Below, piece after piece: positions 5,782 through 14,600 of a stretch of 33,986 bases of DNA. Each line of letters starts with the position of its first letter. The first letter of the stretch is position 1. The notes below the pieces were generated by a model. That model was not told the DNA's origin. It worked only from the letters and a program-made list of their open reading frames with translations, and made no database searches. Origin of the DNA: Candidatus Uhrbacteria bacterium (lineage in GTDB: Bacteria > Patescibacteriota > Patescibacteriia > UBA9934); NCBI GenBank assembly GCA_943358395.1, contig CALRGY010000012.1, positions 1 to 33,986 on the forward strand, given 5' to 3'. Made by a program: the position numbers and the translations under genes.

Positions 5782-7515
5782 ATGCGCTACGAGCATGATC
5801 ACGAAAAAGACATTGTCTATTTTGGGCAAACGAACTTCCGCAATCAAATGCGGAGGTTTGGCATTAAAACAGATGATCGGCGGCGCCACATGTACATGGT
5901 AGGAAAAACAGGAATGGGGAAGACGACGCTCTTGGAAAACATGATTCTTGCAGATATTTATGCTGGCCATGGGTGCTGTTATGTCGACCCTCACGGAGAC
6001 ACAGTGACGAAAATTCTCGACTATATTCCATCGTGGCGCATTAACGACGTGGTGTATTTTAATCCGGCAGACGGTGATTTTCCTATTGCATTCAACATGC
6101 TGGAGAAAACGGAGGGCTGGGAAAACGTGAAGGATTACAATGCAAAGGTGATGTACAGCCTTCTTTCGATTTTTAAGAAGGTGTGGGAAAACGTGTGGAG
6201 CGCCCGCATGGAATACATTTTGCAGTATACGATTCTTGCGCTTTTGGATACCCCGGGAACAACATTGCTTGGTATTAACCGCATGTTGTCAGACAAAGAA
6301 TATCGCACAGAGATTGTTCAGAATGTGAAGGACCCAATGGTTCAGGCGTTTTGGCTGAAGGAGTTTGCACAGTACGACGTGAAATTTGCCGCAGAGGCTT
6401 CTGCGCCAATTCAAAACAAGGTTGGTCAGTTTTTGGCGTCTACGACAATGCGAAATATTGTTGCGCAGGCAAAGTCTTCGTTCAGTTTCCGCGAAGTCAT
6501 GGATGGCCAGAAGATCCTTCTCATCAACTTATCAAAGGGTCAGATTGGTGAAGACGCCATGCGAATTTTGGGGGGCATGTTGATCACGAAAATCTACATG
6601 TCTGCCATGGAACGCGTGAATATTCGTGACGAAAATGAACGTCAAGACTTTTATTTGTACGTCGACGAATTCCAAAACTTTGCTACAGAATCGTTTGCAG
6701 ATATTTTGTCTGAAGCGCGAAAGTATCGTTTGAGTCTTATTCTTGCGCACCAGTACATTGCACAGCTCGATAGCATGACGTCCACCGCGGTTCGTGATGC
6801 GGTGTTCGGGAACGTAGGAAGCTTGATCACATTCCGTATTGGAGCAAAAGATGCGGAATTCATGGAAAGTGAATTCATGCCACGATTCTTGCCGGAGGAT
6901 TTGATCAACCTTCCAAAATACGGAATTTATCTCAAGCTCATGATTGACGGGGTAACCAGCCAGCCGTTCTCCGCAATGACGCTTCCGCCCATTGCTCAGC
7001 GTACGGGAAGTGAGGGTAAGGTTGTTGAACAGTCTCGTGAGCGATTTGGCGGAAATAGGAAAATGATTGAGGAGCATGTGATGGCATGGAGCGGGTTTGA
7101 CCCGAATGCGAACGTTGCGGATGCTCTTGCAAAGGTTGCTACAGAAAAAAAGGAAGCCAAGAAAGCGCGTTTTTCCCACGAATATACGTGCGCGCGTTGC
7201 GGTAAGGTGTTTAGTTTGCCGGTAGAGCTTGATAAGAGCCGCCCCATTTATTGCGATGATTGCCACACGCTTATGGTGGAGGAGCGCAAAAAGAAAGGCA
7301 CGCAAGCTGTTGCAAAACGATACGAGGCTACGCCACCGCCAAAAGTGAGTGATGGAGCGATGATCGTGATCCCAACCCCGGGTGAAGTATCTCTTGATGC
7401 GTTGAAACCTCAAGCAGATCCGGAAAAGAAAAAACGTCGACGACGAAAGAAAAAGCCTGCTTCTGCGCCATCGGTAACAACGTCTGTTGTTCCCGGTGAA
7501 CGCATCCAATTTTAA
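5782..7515 (+). CDS. VirD4/TraG-like ATPase with C-terminal zinc ribbon
   Basis: A 577-residue P-loop ATPase related to type IV secretion coupling/VirB4-TraG proteins. Walker A is GKTGMGKTT (41-49), followed by YVDPHGD. Walker B is in YLYVDEFQNF (about residues 292-300), and SEARKYRLSLILAHQY matches the region after Walker B in this superfamily. After the ATPase core (about residues 465-500) lies a zinc ribbon with two CxxC pairs (CARC and CDDC), then a very basic tail (KKKRRRRKKK) that may bind nucleic acid. No transmembrane segment is visible, so the preceding gene product probably provides membrane attachment. In CPR such pairs have been linked to DNA or protein transport and pili, but the substrate is unknown. 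Confidence 0.88.
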   Translation: MRYEHDHEKDIVYFGQTNFRNQMRRFGIKTDDRRRHMYMVGKTGMGKTTLLENMILADIYAGHGCCYVDPHGDTVTKILDYIPSWRINDVVYFNPADGDFPIAFNMLEKTEGWENVKDYNAKVMYSLLSIFKKVWENVWSARMEYILQYTILALLDTPGTTLLGINRMLSDKEYRTEIVQNVKDPMVQAFWLKEFAQYDVKFAAEASAPIQNKVGQFLASTTMRNIVAQAKSSFSFREVMDGQKILLINLSKGQIGEDAMRILGGMLITKIYMSAMERVNIRDENERQDFYLYVDEFQNFATESFADILSEARKYRLSLILAHQYIAQLDSMTSTAVRDAVFGNVGSLITFRIGAKDAEFMESEFMPRFLPEDLINLPKYGIYLKLMIDGVTSQPFSAMTLPPIAQRTGSEGKVVEQSRERFGGNRKMIEEHVMAWSGFDPNANVADALAKVATEKKEAKKARFSHEYTCARCGKVFSLPVELDKSRPIYCDDCHTLMVEERKKKGTQAVAKRYEATPPPKVSDGAMIVIPTPGEVSLDALKPQADPEKKKRRRRKKKPASAPSVTTSVVPGERIQF

Positions 7516-7523
7516 GCCAGGGT

Positions 7524-8297
7524 ATGGATTTCCTCTCCGCAATTGTTTTGGGCTTGGTTGAGGGCATCACCGAGTTTTTGCCGGTTTCCTCTACTGGTCA
7601 CCTCATTCTCTTCAATGCCTGGTTTTCATTTGCGCCAGAGTTTACGAAAATGTTCGATATCGTGATTCAACTCGGTGCGATTCTTGCGGTCGTCGTCGTG
7701 TTTTGGAAGCGATTTCTTCCTCGTGTTTCATCGAATCGTGAACTGTGGAAACGAGTGATCATTTCGGTATTGCCGGCACTGGTCTTCGGTGCATTATTTG
7801 GATCGAAGATTCAAGCGGTGCTTTTTCATCCGATTGTTGTGGCAATCGCACTGATCATCGGCGGCGGTGTTCTTCTTTTCGCGGAGCGTCTTCATCGAAC
7901 CACTAATGTGATCGATGAGAAAAAGATGAGTTATGGGAAGGCGTTTGCTGTGGGATGCATTCAATGTTTAGCATTTATTCCTGGAGTCTCGCGTTCGGCT
8001 GCCACGATCGTTGGCGCGATGATGCTTGGCGTTTCCCGATCTTCTGCCGCTGAATACTCGTTTTTTCTTGCGGTGCCAACGCTCCTTGCCGCATCGGGAT
8101 ACGCCATACTTAAAAATCCAATCGTGCTGAATAGCTATGATATTTCGATTCTTTTGATGGGCTTCGTAGTCGCCTTTCTCTCTGCACTCATCGTCATTCG
8201 TCTCTTTTTAGGGTACATTCGTACCAAGACGTTTGCGCCGTTTGCGTATTATCGCATTCTTCTTGGTACAGCGATTCTTCTTTTCTTTTATGTCTAG
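7524..8297 (+). CDS. uppP: Undecaprenyl-diphosphatase
   Basis: A 257-residue BacA/UppP family integral membrane phosphatase that recycles undecaprenyl pyrophosphate for peptidoglycan and other envelope polymers. Signature motifs are present: EGITEFLPVSSTGH near the N-terminus and FIPGVSRSAATIVGAMMLGVSR in the middle, with several hydrophobic segments in between. The length is normal. The gene starts 8 bp after the ATPase stop and its last codons overlap the next gene, so it belongs to the same operon. Confidence 0.95.
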   Translation: MDFLSAIVLGLVEGITEFLPVSSTGHLILFNAWFSFAPEFTKMFDIVIQLGAILAVVVVFWKRFLPRVSSNRELWKRVIISVLPALVFGALFGSKIQAVLFHPIVVAIALIIGGGVLLFAERLHRTTNVIDEKKMSYGKAFAVGCIQCLAFIPGVSRSAATIVGAMMLGVSRSSAAEYSFFLAVPTLLAASGYAILKNPIVLNSYDISILLMGFVVAFLSALIVIRLFLGYIRTKTFAPFAYYRILLGTAILLFFYV

Positions 8298-9150
8298 CCC
8301 CGTATTGCGTGAGTCGGCGGTGTGGAGTGACATTGCGTTATTGGATTCTGGGAATGGGGAAAAATGTGAACGGTATGGCGATATCGTTATGGTGCGTCCA
8401 GAACCACAGGCGTTGTGGAATATTGGTGATGCATCTGTGTGGTCATCGGCGCATTTGGTGTACAAGCGCCAGGGCCGTGAAGGGGAGTGGATCACGAATC
8501 AGCCTGTTCCAGAATCGTGGAATGTTCGGTGGGAGGATTTGACGTTTCGCATTCGTCCAACGTCATTTAAACATACCGGGCTTTTTCCTGAGCAGGCGAG
8601 CAACTGGAAATGGATTCGGGAGAACGTGAAGCCGGGGATGAAGGTGTTGAATCTGTTTGGCTATACCGGTGGTGCAACGCTTGCTGCGGCGAGCGTGGGT
8701 GCCGAAGTAACGCACTGTGACGCGAGTAAGCCGGTGGTGACGTGGGGAAAGGAAAATGCGGAATTATCCGGGCTTGGTGATGCGTCGATCCGGTGGATTG
8801 TGGACGATGCGCAGAAATTTGTTGCGCGAGAGATTCGTCGGGGGAATACGTACGACGTTATTATGCTCGATCCGCCAGCGTTTGGCAGAGGACCAGAGGG
8901 GGAGTTGTGGCAGTTTGAAGAGCATCTTCCAGCATTGCTCGCTGACTGTGCAGCATTACTCAAGCCAGAATCCGGAATGCTGCTGTTGAACGCGTACTCG
9001 TTAGGATTCCCTGCACTTGCTCTGGAGAATCTTGTCCGAACAACGTTGCCATTTGCGCAGAAGTTTTCTGCAGTCGAGCTGACGATGAAAGAAGAATCTT
9101 CTCGAGGATTTGAGCTGCCAACCGGCATCGTCATCCGTGCGACATGGTAA
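8290..9150 (+). CDS. Class I SAM-dependent methyltransferase, RlmI-like
   Basis: A 286-residue protein with a Rossmann methyltransferase domain: LNLFGYTGGATLAAA (motif I), EVTHCDASKPVV, WIVDDAQKF, and the catalytic DPPAFGRGPEGELW of the RlmI/RlmK-type family (Methyltrans_SAM), which methylates 23S rRNA cytosine or guanine. The N-terminal PUA domain of RlmI is absent; a short beta-rich region is found instead. The exact target cannot be read from the sequence. The ATG at 8290 overlaps the uppP stop by 8 bp and is preferred to the earlier in-frame ATG at 8233, which would create a long hydrophobic overlap inside uppP. Confidence 0.85.
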   Translation: MSSPVLRESAVWSDIALLDSGNGEKCERYGDIVMVRPEPQALWNIGDASVWSSAHLVYKRQGREGEWITNQPVPESWNVRWEDLTFRIRPTSFKHTGLFPEQASNWKWIRENVKPGMKVLNLFGYTGGATLAAASVGAEVTHCDASKPVVTWGKENAELSGLGDASIRWIVDDAQKFVAREIRRGNTYDVIMLDPPAFGRGPEGELWQFEEHLPALLADCAALLKPESGMLLLNAYSLGFPALALENLVRTTLPFAQKFSAVELTMKEESSRGFELPTGIVIRATW

Positions 9151-9159
9151 TGGTTACGG

Positions 9160-9168
9160 TGGTATGAT
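9160..9168 (+). promoter_or_regulatory. Extended -10 upstream of element B
   Basis: TGG-TATGAT (hexamer 9163-9168) ends 3 bp before inverted-repeat copy B. The predicted transcription start lies inside the first bases of the element, so the 9292 mRNA would begin with the element's hairpin. Confidence 0.45.
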
Positions 9169-9171
9169 GTT

Positions 9172-9239
9172 TAGGACTTTCTCATTTTAGGCTAGTTTCG
9201 ATGATCTGAGTCGAAAATAGACAAAATGAGGAAGTCCTA
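9172..9239. repeat. Inverted-repeat element, copy B (short form)
   Basis: A 68-bp version consisting almost only of the outer arms (TAGGACTTTCTCATTTTAGG.. with ..AAATGAGGAAGTCCTA). Compared with copy D it lacks the whole inner stem, with the junction at the six-base sequence CGATGA that flanks the missing part in D. It also lacks D's extra GC-rich hairpin. Confidence 0.88.
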
Positions 9240-9291
9240 ATGTTGATAATCGATGGATCGGAATCGATCATCTTGATACCATACACAAACT

Positions 9292-9768
9292 ATGACCAAT
9301 GAAGAACACATAAAAAAGATATCAGATACTGTTCAAAATGTGGAAGAAGCATTCGTGGTCGTTCAGCAAAACATGCTCGGTTTGCAGAAAAGTATGTTTG
9401 GTATGCAACAAACAATGCTTGCAATGCAAAAAACTATGGCGACGAAGGATGACATCGTTCAGATTCGATCTGAGATGGCAACGAAAGAGGATTTGAAGGG
9501 CTTCGCAACGAAGGACGATCTCCAGAACTTCGCAACGAAGGATGATTTTGCTGCGATTCGAGAAGATCTGGAATTTATTAAGGATTCGATGGTGACAAAG
9601 GAGGATTTGCAAGAAACCGAATCACGTTTAATGACGCATGTTGACGGTTTGACGATGCGAACTGAAAAATTCGATCATGAATTGGTTGCTGCCCAAGCGA
9701 AGTTCGATCGGATTGAAGAACGAGTGGAGGTTTTGGAATTAAAAGCGGGGGTTGCCGTAACAGTATGA
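9292..9768 (+). CDS. Coiled-coil protein with ATKDDL repeats
   Basis: A 158-residue, highly charged and predominantly helical protein. An N-terminal Met/Gln-rich helix (MLGLQKSMFGMQQTMLAMQ) is followed by about five repeats of a (M/F)ATK(D/E)DL motif with 9-11-residue spacing, then another heptad-like helix. Such repeats occur in many bacterial and phage coiled-coil proteins without a defined function. It probably oligomerises. There is no signal peptide or membrane segment. It overlaps the next gene by 4 bp (ATGA), indicating translational coupling. Confidence 0.75.
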   Translation: MTNEEHIKKISDTVQNVEEAFVVVQQNMLGLQKSMFGMQQTMLAMQKTMATKDDIVQIRSEMATKEDLKGFATKDDLQNFATKDDFAAIREDLEFIKDSMVTKEDLQETESRLMTHVDGLTMRTEKFDHELVAAQAKFDRIEERVEVLELKAGVAVTV

Positions 9769-10337
9769 ACGAGATCGTGCTTGATATTGAAACGCAGAAT
9801 ACGTTTGAAGAAGTCGGTGGATATTTTACGGATAAGCTGAAGGTTTCGCTTGTCGGCGTGTACTACTACGATACCGATTCATACGAATCGTATCTTGAAG
9901 CTGATTTGCCGCAGATGTTTCAAAAGTTAGAAACTGGAGGCAGAATTATCGGGTACAACTCGATCGGTTTTGATATGCCGGTGTTGAATAATTATTATGC
10001 TGGGGATTTGCTCAAGCTCCCTCAGCTCGATATTTTGAAAGAGATTGAAAAGTCGTTAGGCTATCGCATTAAGCTCGACGATGTTGCCGCGGCAACGATT
10101 GGAACACGAAAATCGAGCCACGGCTTGCAGGCGGTTGCCTGGTGGAAAGAAGGGAAGATTAACGAAATTCGTGAGTATTGTTTGCAGGACGTGAAGGTAA
10201 CGAAGGAAGTGTACGAATTTGGTTTGAAAAACGGCTACGTGCTTTTTGACGATCGTTCCGGCGAACGCCGCCTGATTCCGATTAATTTTACCCCAGCCCC
10301 AGAAAAAACCGTCGTCAATTTAACTATGGGTTTTTAG
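9765..10337 (+). CDS. DEDD-type 3'-5' exonuclease-like protein
   Basis: A 190-residue RNase H-fold protein. The three exonuclease motifs are in order: LDIET (D7, E9), GYNSIGFDMP (N65, D70) and YCLQD (Y138, D142), as expected for a DEDDy 3'-5' exonuclease. DILKEI and SHGLQAVAWW between motifs II and III resemble PolB-like or YprB-type stand-alone exonucleases. The likely activity is trimming DNA or RNA 3' ends in repair or RNA turnover. Translation is coupled to the upstream coiled-coil gene through the ATGA overlap. Confidence 0.82.
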   Translation: MNEIVLDIETQNTFEEVGGYFTDKLKVSLVGVYYYDTDSYESYLEADLPQMFQKLETGGRIIGYNSIGFDMPVLNNYYAGDLLKLPQLDILKEIEKSLGYRIKLDDVAAATIGTRKSSHGLQAVAWWKEGKINEIREYCLQDVKVTKEVYEFGLKNGYVLFDDRSGERRLIPINFTPAPEKTVVNLTMGF

Positions 10338-10343
10338 CGTATT

Positions 10344-10784
10344 ATGCAAATTCCCGTAAGTATCGCTACTGCAATTGATACGTTCTCTATTCTTGAGGTG
10401 AAGAAGGAGAAATTCGCACAGCATCCAGAGAAACTCAACATGGTCATGATCGAAATCGATGCCTACGGATCGATGATCGATGACGTGATCGCTAAGTATC
10501 CTGCGCTCGTTGAGCTTGTGCATCGATTGCGTGATCTTCATCTTCTCCTCTGGGACATCGAAGACAAAAAGCGCGCGATCGAATCTGGAGATAACGTCGA
10601 TGCGTTGATTGATCGATTGTGCAATGTGGGGAATCGTGAACTCCTCGAGGAATACATTGCCTTGTCACGCAATGTTTCGAAGTATAACGACGAACGTGCG
10701 TCGATCAAGAATGCCATGAATCGCATTGCCGGTTCTGTACTTCACGAGGTAAAATCTCATAAGACTGTAACAGAATCATTATGA
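10344..10784 (+). CDS. DUF6165 family protein
   Basis: A 146-residue helical protein that I recognise as DUF6165. It has the N-terminal IDTFSILEVKKEK, central LHLLLWDIEDKKRAIE and C-terminal YNDERASIKNAMNRIAGS segments typical of that family. The function is unknown. In other bacteria members occur near LPS or sugar-nucleotide genes, and here the gene overlaps the nucleotidyltransferase-cupin gene by 4 bp (ATGA), which fits. It starts 6 bp after the exonuclease stop. Confidence 0.75.
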   Translation: MQIPVSIATAIDTFSILEVKKEKFAQHPEKLNMVMIEIDAYGSMIDDVIAKYPALVELVHRLRDLHLLLWDIEDKKRAIESGDNVDALIDRLCNVGNRELLEEYIALSRNVSKYNDERASIKNAMNRIAGSVLHEVKSHKTVTESL

Positions 10785-11554
10785 AAACTATTGTTGTCAC
10801 GAGTGGCGGATTCGATCCTTTGCATAGCGGTCACATTGCGTTTTTTGATGCTGCGAAGGAGTTGGGTGATTGTGTGGTTGTCGCGTTGAATTCCGATGCG
10901 TATTTGAACAAGAAAAAAGGAAGAGCGTTCATGCCATGGCAGGAGAGAGCTGCAGTGATTCGTGCTCTTGGATCCGTTGATGACGTTATTGAATTTGATG
11001 ATAGTGACGAACATAATACGTCGATCGATGGTCTTCGAAAAGTTCGCGAGCGTTATCCTGACGCGAAAATCATTTTTGCCAAAGGTGGTGATCGTGGGGC
11101 GGGAAACGTTCCAGAGATTGAATTTGCCGATGAGAATTTTGAATGTATCTTTGGTATCGGCGGTACAGATAAGAAAAATTCGAGTAGTGGGATTCTTCAA
11201 GAGTGGAAAGCGCCAAAGACCGAAAGAAAGTGGGGGCATTATCGGGTGCTTCATGAGAATGATTCTGAGGTGAAGGTGAAGGAACTGATCGTTGCCCCTG
11301 GTGAGCAATTATCGATGCAACGTCACAAAGAGCGCGCAGAGCATTGGTTTGTGGTAGATGGTGTGGCAACGGTGCAGACGTTGAATGATGCCGGTGAAGA
11401 GTGTCTGCTTGGCGTGTATGCCAAGTTTCAGCATATTCACATCGATCGCACGCAATGGCACCGGCTGGGGAACGATACTGATGTTCCGTTGAAAGTGATC
11501 GAAATTCAGTATGGAACGGCATGTGTGGAAGAAGATATCGAGCGCCTCCCTTGA
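10781..11554 (+). CDS. Cytidylyltransferase-like/cupin fusion protein
   Basis: A 257-residue two-domain protein. The N-terminal half is an RfaE/TagD-type nucleotidyltransferase: SGGFDPLHSGH (HxGH, H15/H18), NSDAYLNKKKGRAFMPWQER, and NSSSGIL near the position of the ISSTxI motif. The C-terminal half is a cupin of the mannose-6-phosphate isomerase type II class (WGHYRVL, then SMQRHKERAEHWFVVDG with metal-binding His residues). The fusion suggests making and processing of an activated sugar or polyol phosphate for envelope polymers. The substrate is unknown. It is the last gene of the run, and its TGA lies inside the terminator stem. Confidence 0.83.
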   Translation: MKTIVVTSGGFDPLHSGHIAFFDAAKELGDCVVVALNSDAYLNKKKGRAFMPWQERAAVIRALGSVDDVIEFDDSDEHNTSIDGLRKVRERYPDAKIIFAKGGDRGAGNVPEIEFADENFECIFGIGGTDKKNSSSGILQEWKAPKTERKWGHYRVLHENDSEVKVKELIVAPGEQLSMQRHKERAEHWFVVDGVATVQTLNDAGEECLLGVYAKFQHIHIDRTQWHRLGNDTDVPLKVIEIQYGTACVEEDIERLP

Positions 11555-11564
11555 GGCGCTTTTT
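11541..11564 (+). terminator. Intrinsic terminator overlapping a stop codon
   Basis: AGCGCCTC (11541-11548) pairs with GAGGCGCT (11553-11560) around a CCTT loop, followed by TTTTCGTT. The stop codon of the cupin fusion gene (11552-11554) is within the hairpin, so the stem codes for its last residues. Confidence 0.88.
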
Positions 11565-11625
11565 CGTTGAAATACATTTCTCAGTTTATCCCCGTTTTTC
11601 CAGAGCGTTTCATGGGAAGATGCGG

Positions 11626-11631
11626 TATAAT
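11626..11631 (+). promoter_or_regulatory. -10 box of the giant surface protein gene
   Basis: A perfect TATAAT 16 nt before the ATG at 11648 implies a leader of about 10 nt. It shows that the ATG at 11567, upstream of the promoter and abutting the terminator, is not the start. Confidence 0.65.
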
Positions 11632-11647
11632 TTCCTCGTCATTTTCC

Positions 11648-14600
11648 ATGGAATCGACCAAGAACATTATGGGAGCATTTCAGAAAATAGCCTGCGCCTT
11701 TTTCTTTGGCATGCTTTTTTTCTTTGCACACTCATCATCGACATTGGCAGCAGCATGTCCGGTAACCGATGGTGGCGCAGGTGATGGCGATGCCACAGCC
11801 GACGGAACTATTACGATCAATGCGAATGCTACCTGGACTCCTGCTGATGCAACTACATGGGATTGTTCTGGAAAGGCGGTTTTAGTGACGAATAACTCGA
11901 CTCTCACCTTTGCGAGCGATACGACGAATGGTTATTACGGTTGGTTGACGGCAGATAGCCTTACGATTGATAGCGGAAGTACGATTAGTTCTAATGCATA
12001 TGGATGCGCGCCTTTGAAATCAGGAACCTATGACGGTCTTGCGCCAAGCGATTTGAATGTCTGCACCCAAGGTGCTACGGGTTCTGGCGACGGATCGTCA
12101 ACAACATCGAATACTCGTGCCAGTGGTGGAGGAGGATACGGGGGAATAGGAGGAAATGGAGTAGGAGGGGCTGCGTTTAATGGTGCAGCAAGTTTGCAAC
12201 ATCACACGTATCAATCTCCACTTTTCTTTGGTTCTAGTGGAGGCTCTCACACCACAGGAACGGCAGGAACGGGGGGCGGAATTGTACGATTGACGATCTC
12301 TGGGACTTTTACCCATAACGGGTTAGTGAGTTCTAATGGGTCTGCAGCATCAACTGGTTCTGCTGGCGTTGCGCCTGGAGGAGGTTCTGGAGGCAGTGTG
12401 TACGTCGATGTGGGTGTTTTAGCGGGAACTACCGGAACATTCTCTGCAACGGGAGGCGCTGGATATGTGCACTCTTCTTCACCTACCACGTATGGTGGAG
12501 GAGGTGGTGGTGGACGTATTGCCATTTACTACACGTCAAAAACTATGACGCTCGCCGATGCGACGTTTTCTGTTGTTGGTGGATCGAACACGGGGAGTTC
12601 AGTGACCGGGGGCGAGGGAACGGTGTATGAAAAAAACAATACGTCTGCAGCGGTGACGAGTTATGCGGCATTTACACTAACGGCGAGTACGGCGTACTCA
12701 GAAACAACTTGGACTTTTGATTCGGGTCTCACGGTGAATTGTCTCTCCACGGCGGCGGCTCCGACTATTTCTGCCACCACACTGACTCTTGGAGGTACAT
12801 GGGCATGCAGTGGTGCGAGTCTCACGAGCGTTGGATTTTCTGCAACGTCATCGTTCGCAATAACAAGTGGAACGACGATGTCCTTCACTACCACGGGAGC
12901 TGATGTAGATTTTAATATTCCTGCTGGATCGTCGCAAACATGGACGAATTTTAGTTTTACGGGTGCGAACGAAGGACTGTTGACCGTTAACGATGTTATC
13001 TCTCTTTCTCTGGCGGGAACCACGAACATTTATGCTAATGCACAATTTACAGCGCTTACGAACTTAACGGTCGCTTCCACAGCAAGTATTGATGCCGACG
13101 GGCTTGGATGTCGTTCGCCAGCAGTGAGTGGGACGGCAGATGGCTATGCCCCTGATGGTTCTAATGTATGTACGCAAGGAACCACGGGAGGAGGTGGAGA
13201 TGGTTCAACTATAGCTTCAAACACGCGAGCGGCGGGTGCCGCTGCCCATGGCGGCACAGGAGGGGCTGGAGTTGGGGGTCTTGCGTTCAATGGTGCTGCA
13301 CAAAATATTACATATGATTCTGCGACTAACCCTGCTTTGTTCGGTGCTTCTGCTGGTTCAATTAATGCCGGGAGTGGCGGTGCAGGAGGGGGCTATGTTC
13401 GATTAATTGTTTCAGACACGGTAAGCAATCAAGGAAGAATTTCTGCGGATGGAAATCCATATTCTGGGAGCACTGCTGGAGTTGCTGGGGCCGGCGGTGC
13501 AGGCGGAACGGTTTATATTGATACAATCACCTACACAAGCACGACGGGCACTCTTTCTGCGATAGGAGGTGACGGACGAAACACGACGGTAGATGGAGGA
13601 GGAGGAGGAGGAGGACGTATTGCGATTTTTTACATTACCGATACAGATGGAGCGCTTGCTGCACTTGTAGAAGCTACTGTAGCAGCGGGTGGCGTGGGAG
13701 GGGCTTCTAATAGTGGTTCCACGGGGTCTTTGTATCTTGACCAAGATACCACTCCAGGGCCGGTAATGACTGCGGCGGTTACGGCTGATACAGATAATGA
13801 TGGGCAGATTGATGCCATTGTTGTCACATTGGATAAGGATGCTACGGCGGGAAGTGTGAGTGGTGCTGATTTTACTGCGACATCATTTACCGTTGCTTCA
13901 GCGTCTCGAACTGCAAGTGCGCAAATCACGATCGTTCTTACCGAATCTGGCTCTGGTGATACGGGTGCTACGCCAACGGTGACTATCGTGGGAAGTATTA
14001 CGGACACGCTTGGACATACGACGACTTCAGGCACTCAAGCTTCAACCGACGGCGCCGTTCCTGTCCGCCTTTCTCAATCGTACAAAGACGTCGTGTCCGT
14101 CAACGGTACTGTTGATCGTTTTGACATCGTCTATTCCGAATCCCTCACCCTCGATGAATGCGATTCGGCAGATTACACGTTGAGCGGGGCTGATGTTGGA
14201 TCGATTGCACTTGGATCATGTGCAGTTTCGACCACGACACTTCAACTCACTGTGACTGGAGCGACGGCAAACGATACGGAACTCACGCTGACGATCGCGT
14301 ACACGGCAAGTGCAGGGACGGCGAACAGCATTCATGATGCGGCAAATAATAATGCAGCAACGTATACGGCGGTTTCGCTTGCTGATGCTGCTGCGCCATA
14401 TGCGTTATCGGCGAGTTATAAGGATGTTGTTTTGGTGAACGGTACGGTGGATCGAGTGGATGTGGTTTTTACAGAAACGGTTACCCTGTCGTCGTACAAC
14501 GCATCGGATTGGAGTTTTCCAGGCGCAGGCTCCTTAAATCTTTCGGATACTGGCGCATCGGCGTCGACTGCAACGATCTTGGTTACCGTCTCTTCCGATA

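Noticed and set aside
6532-7542. 336-codon open frame on the minus strand
   Set aside because: It lies wholly antisense to the TraG-like ATPase, which has clear Walker motifs and a zinc ribbon. Its translation has no recognisable motif.
11567-11647. Upstream ATG of the giant frame, adding 27 residues
   Set aside because: It lies before the TATAAT box at 11626 and next to the terminator, and would put a non-signal sequence ahead of a good signal peptide.
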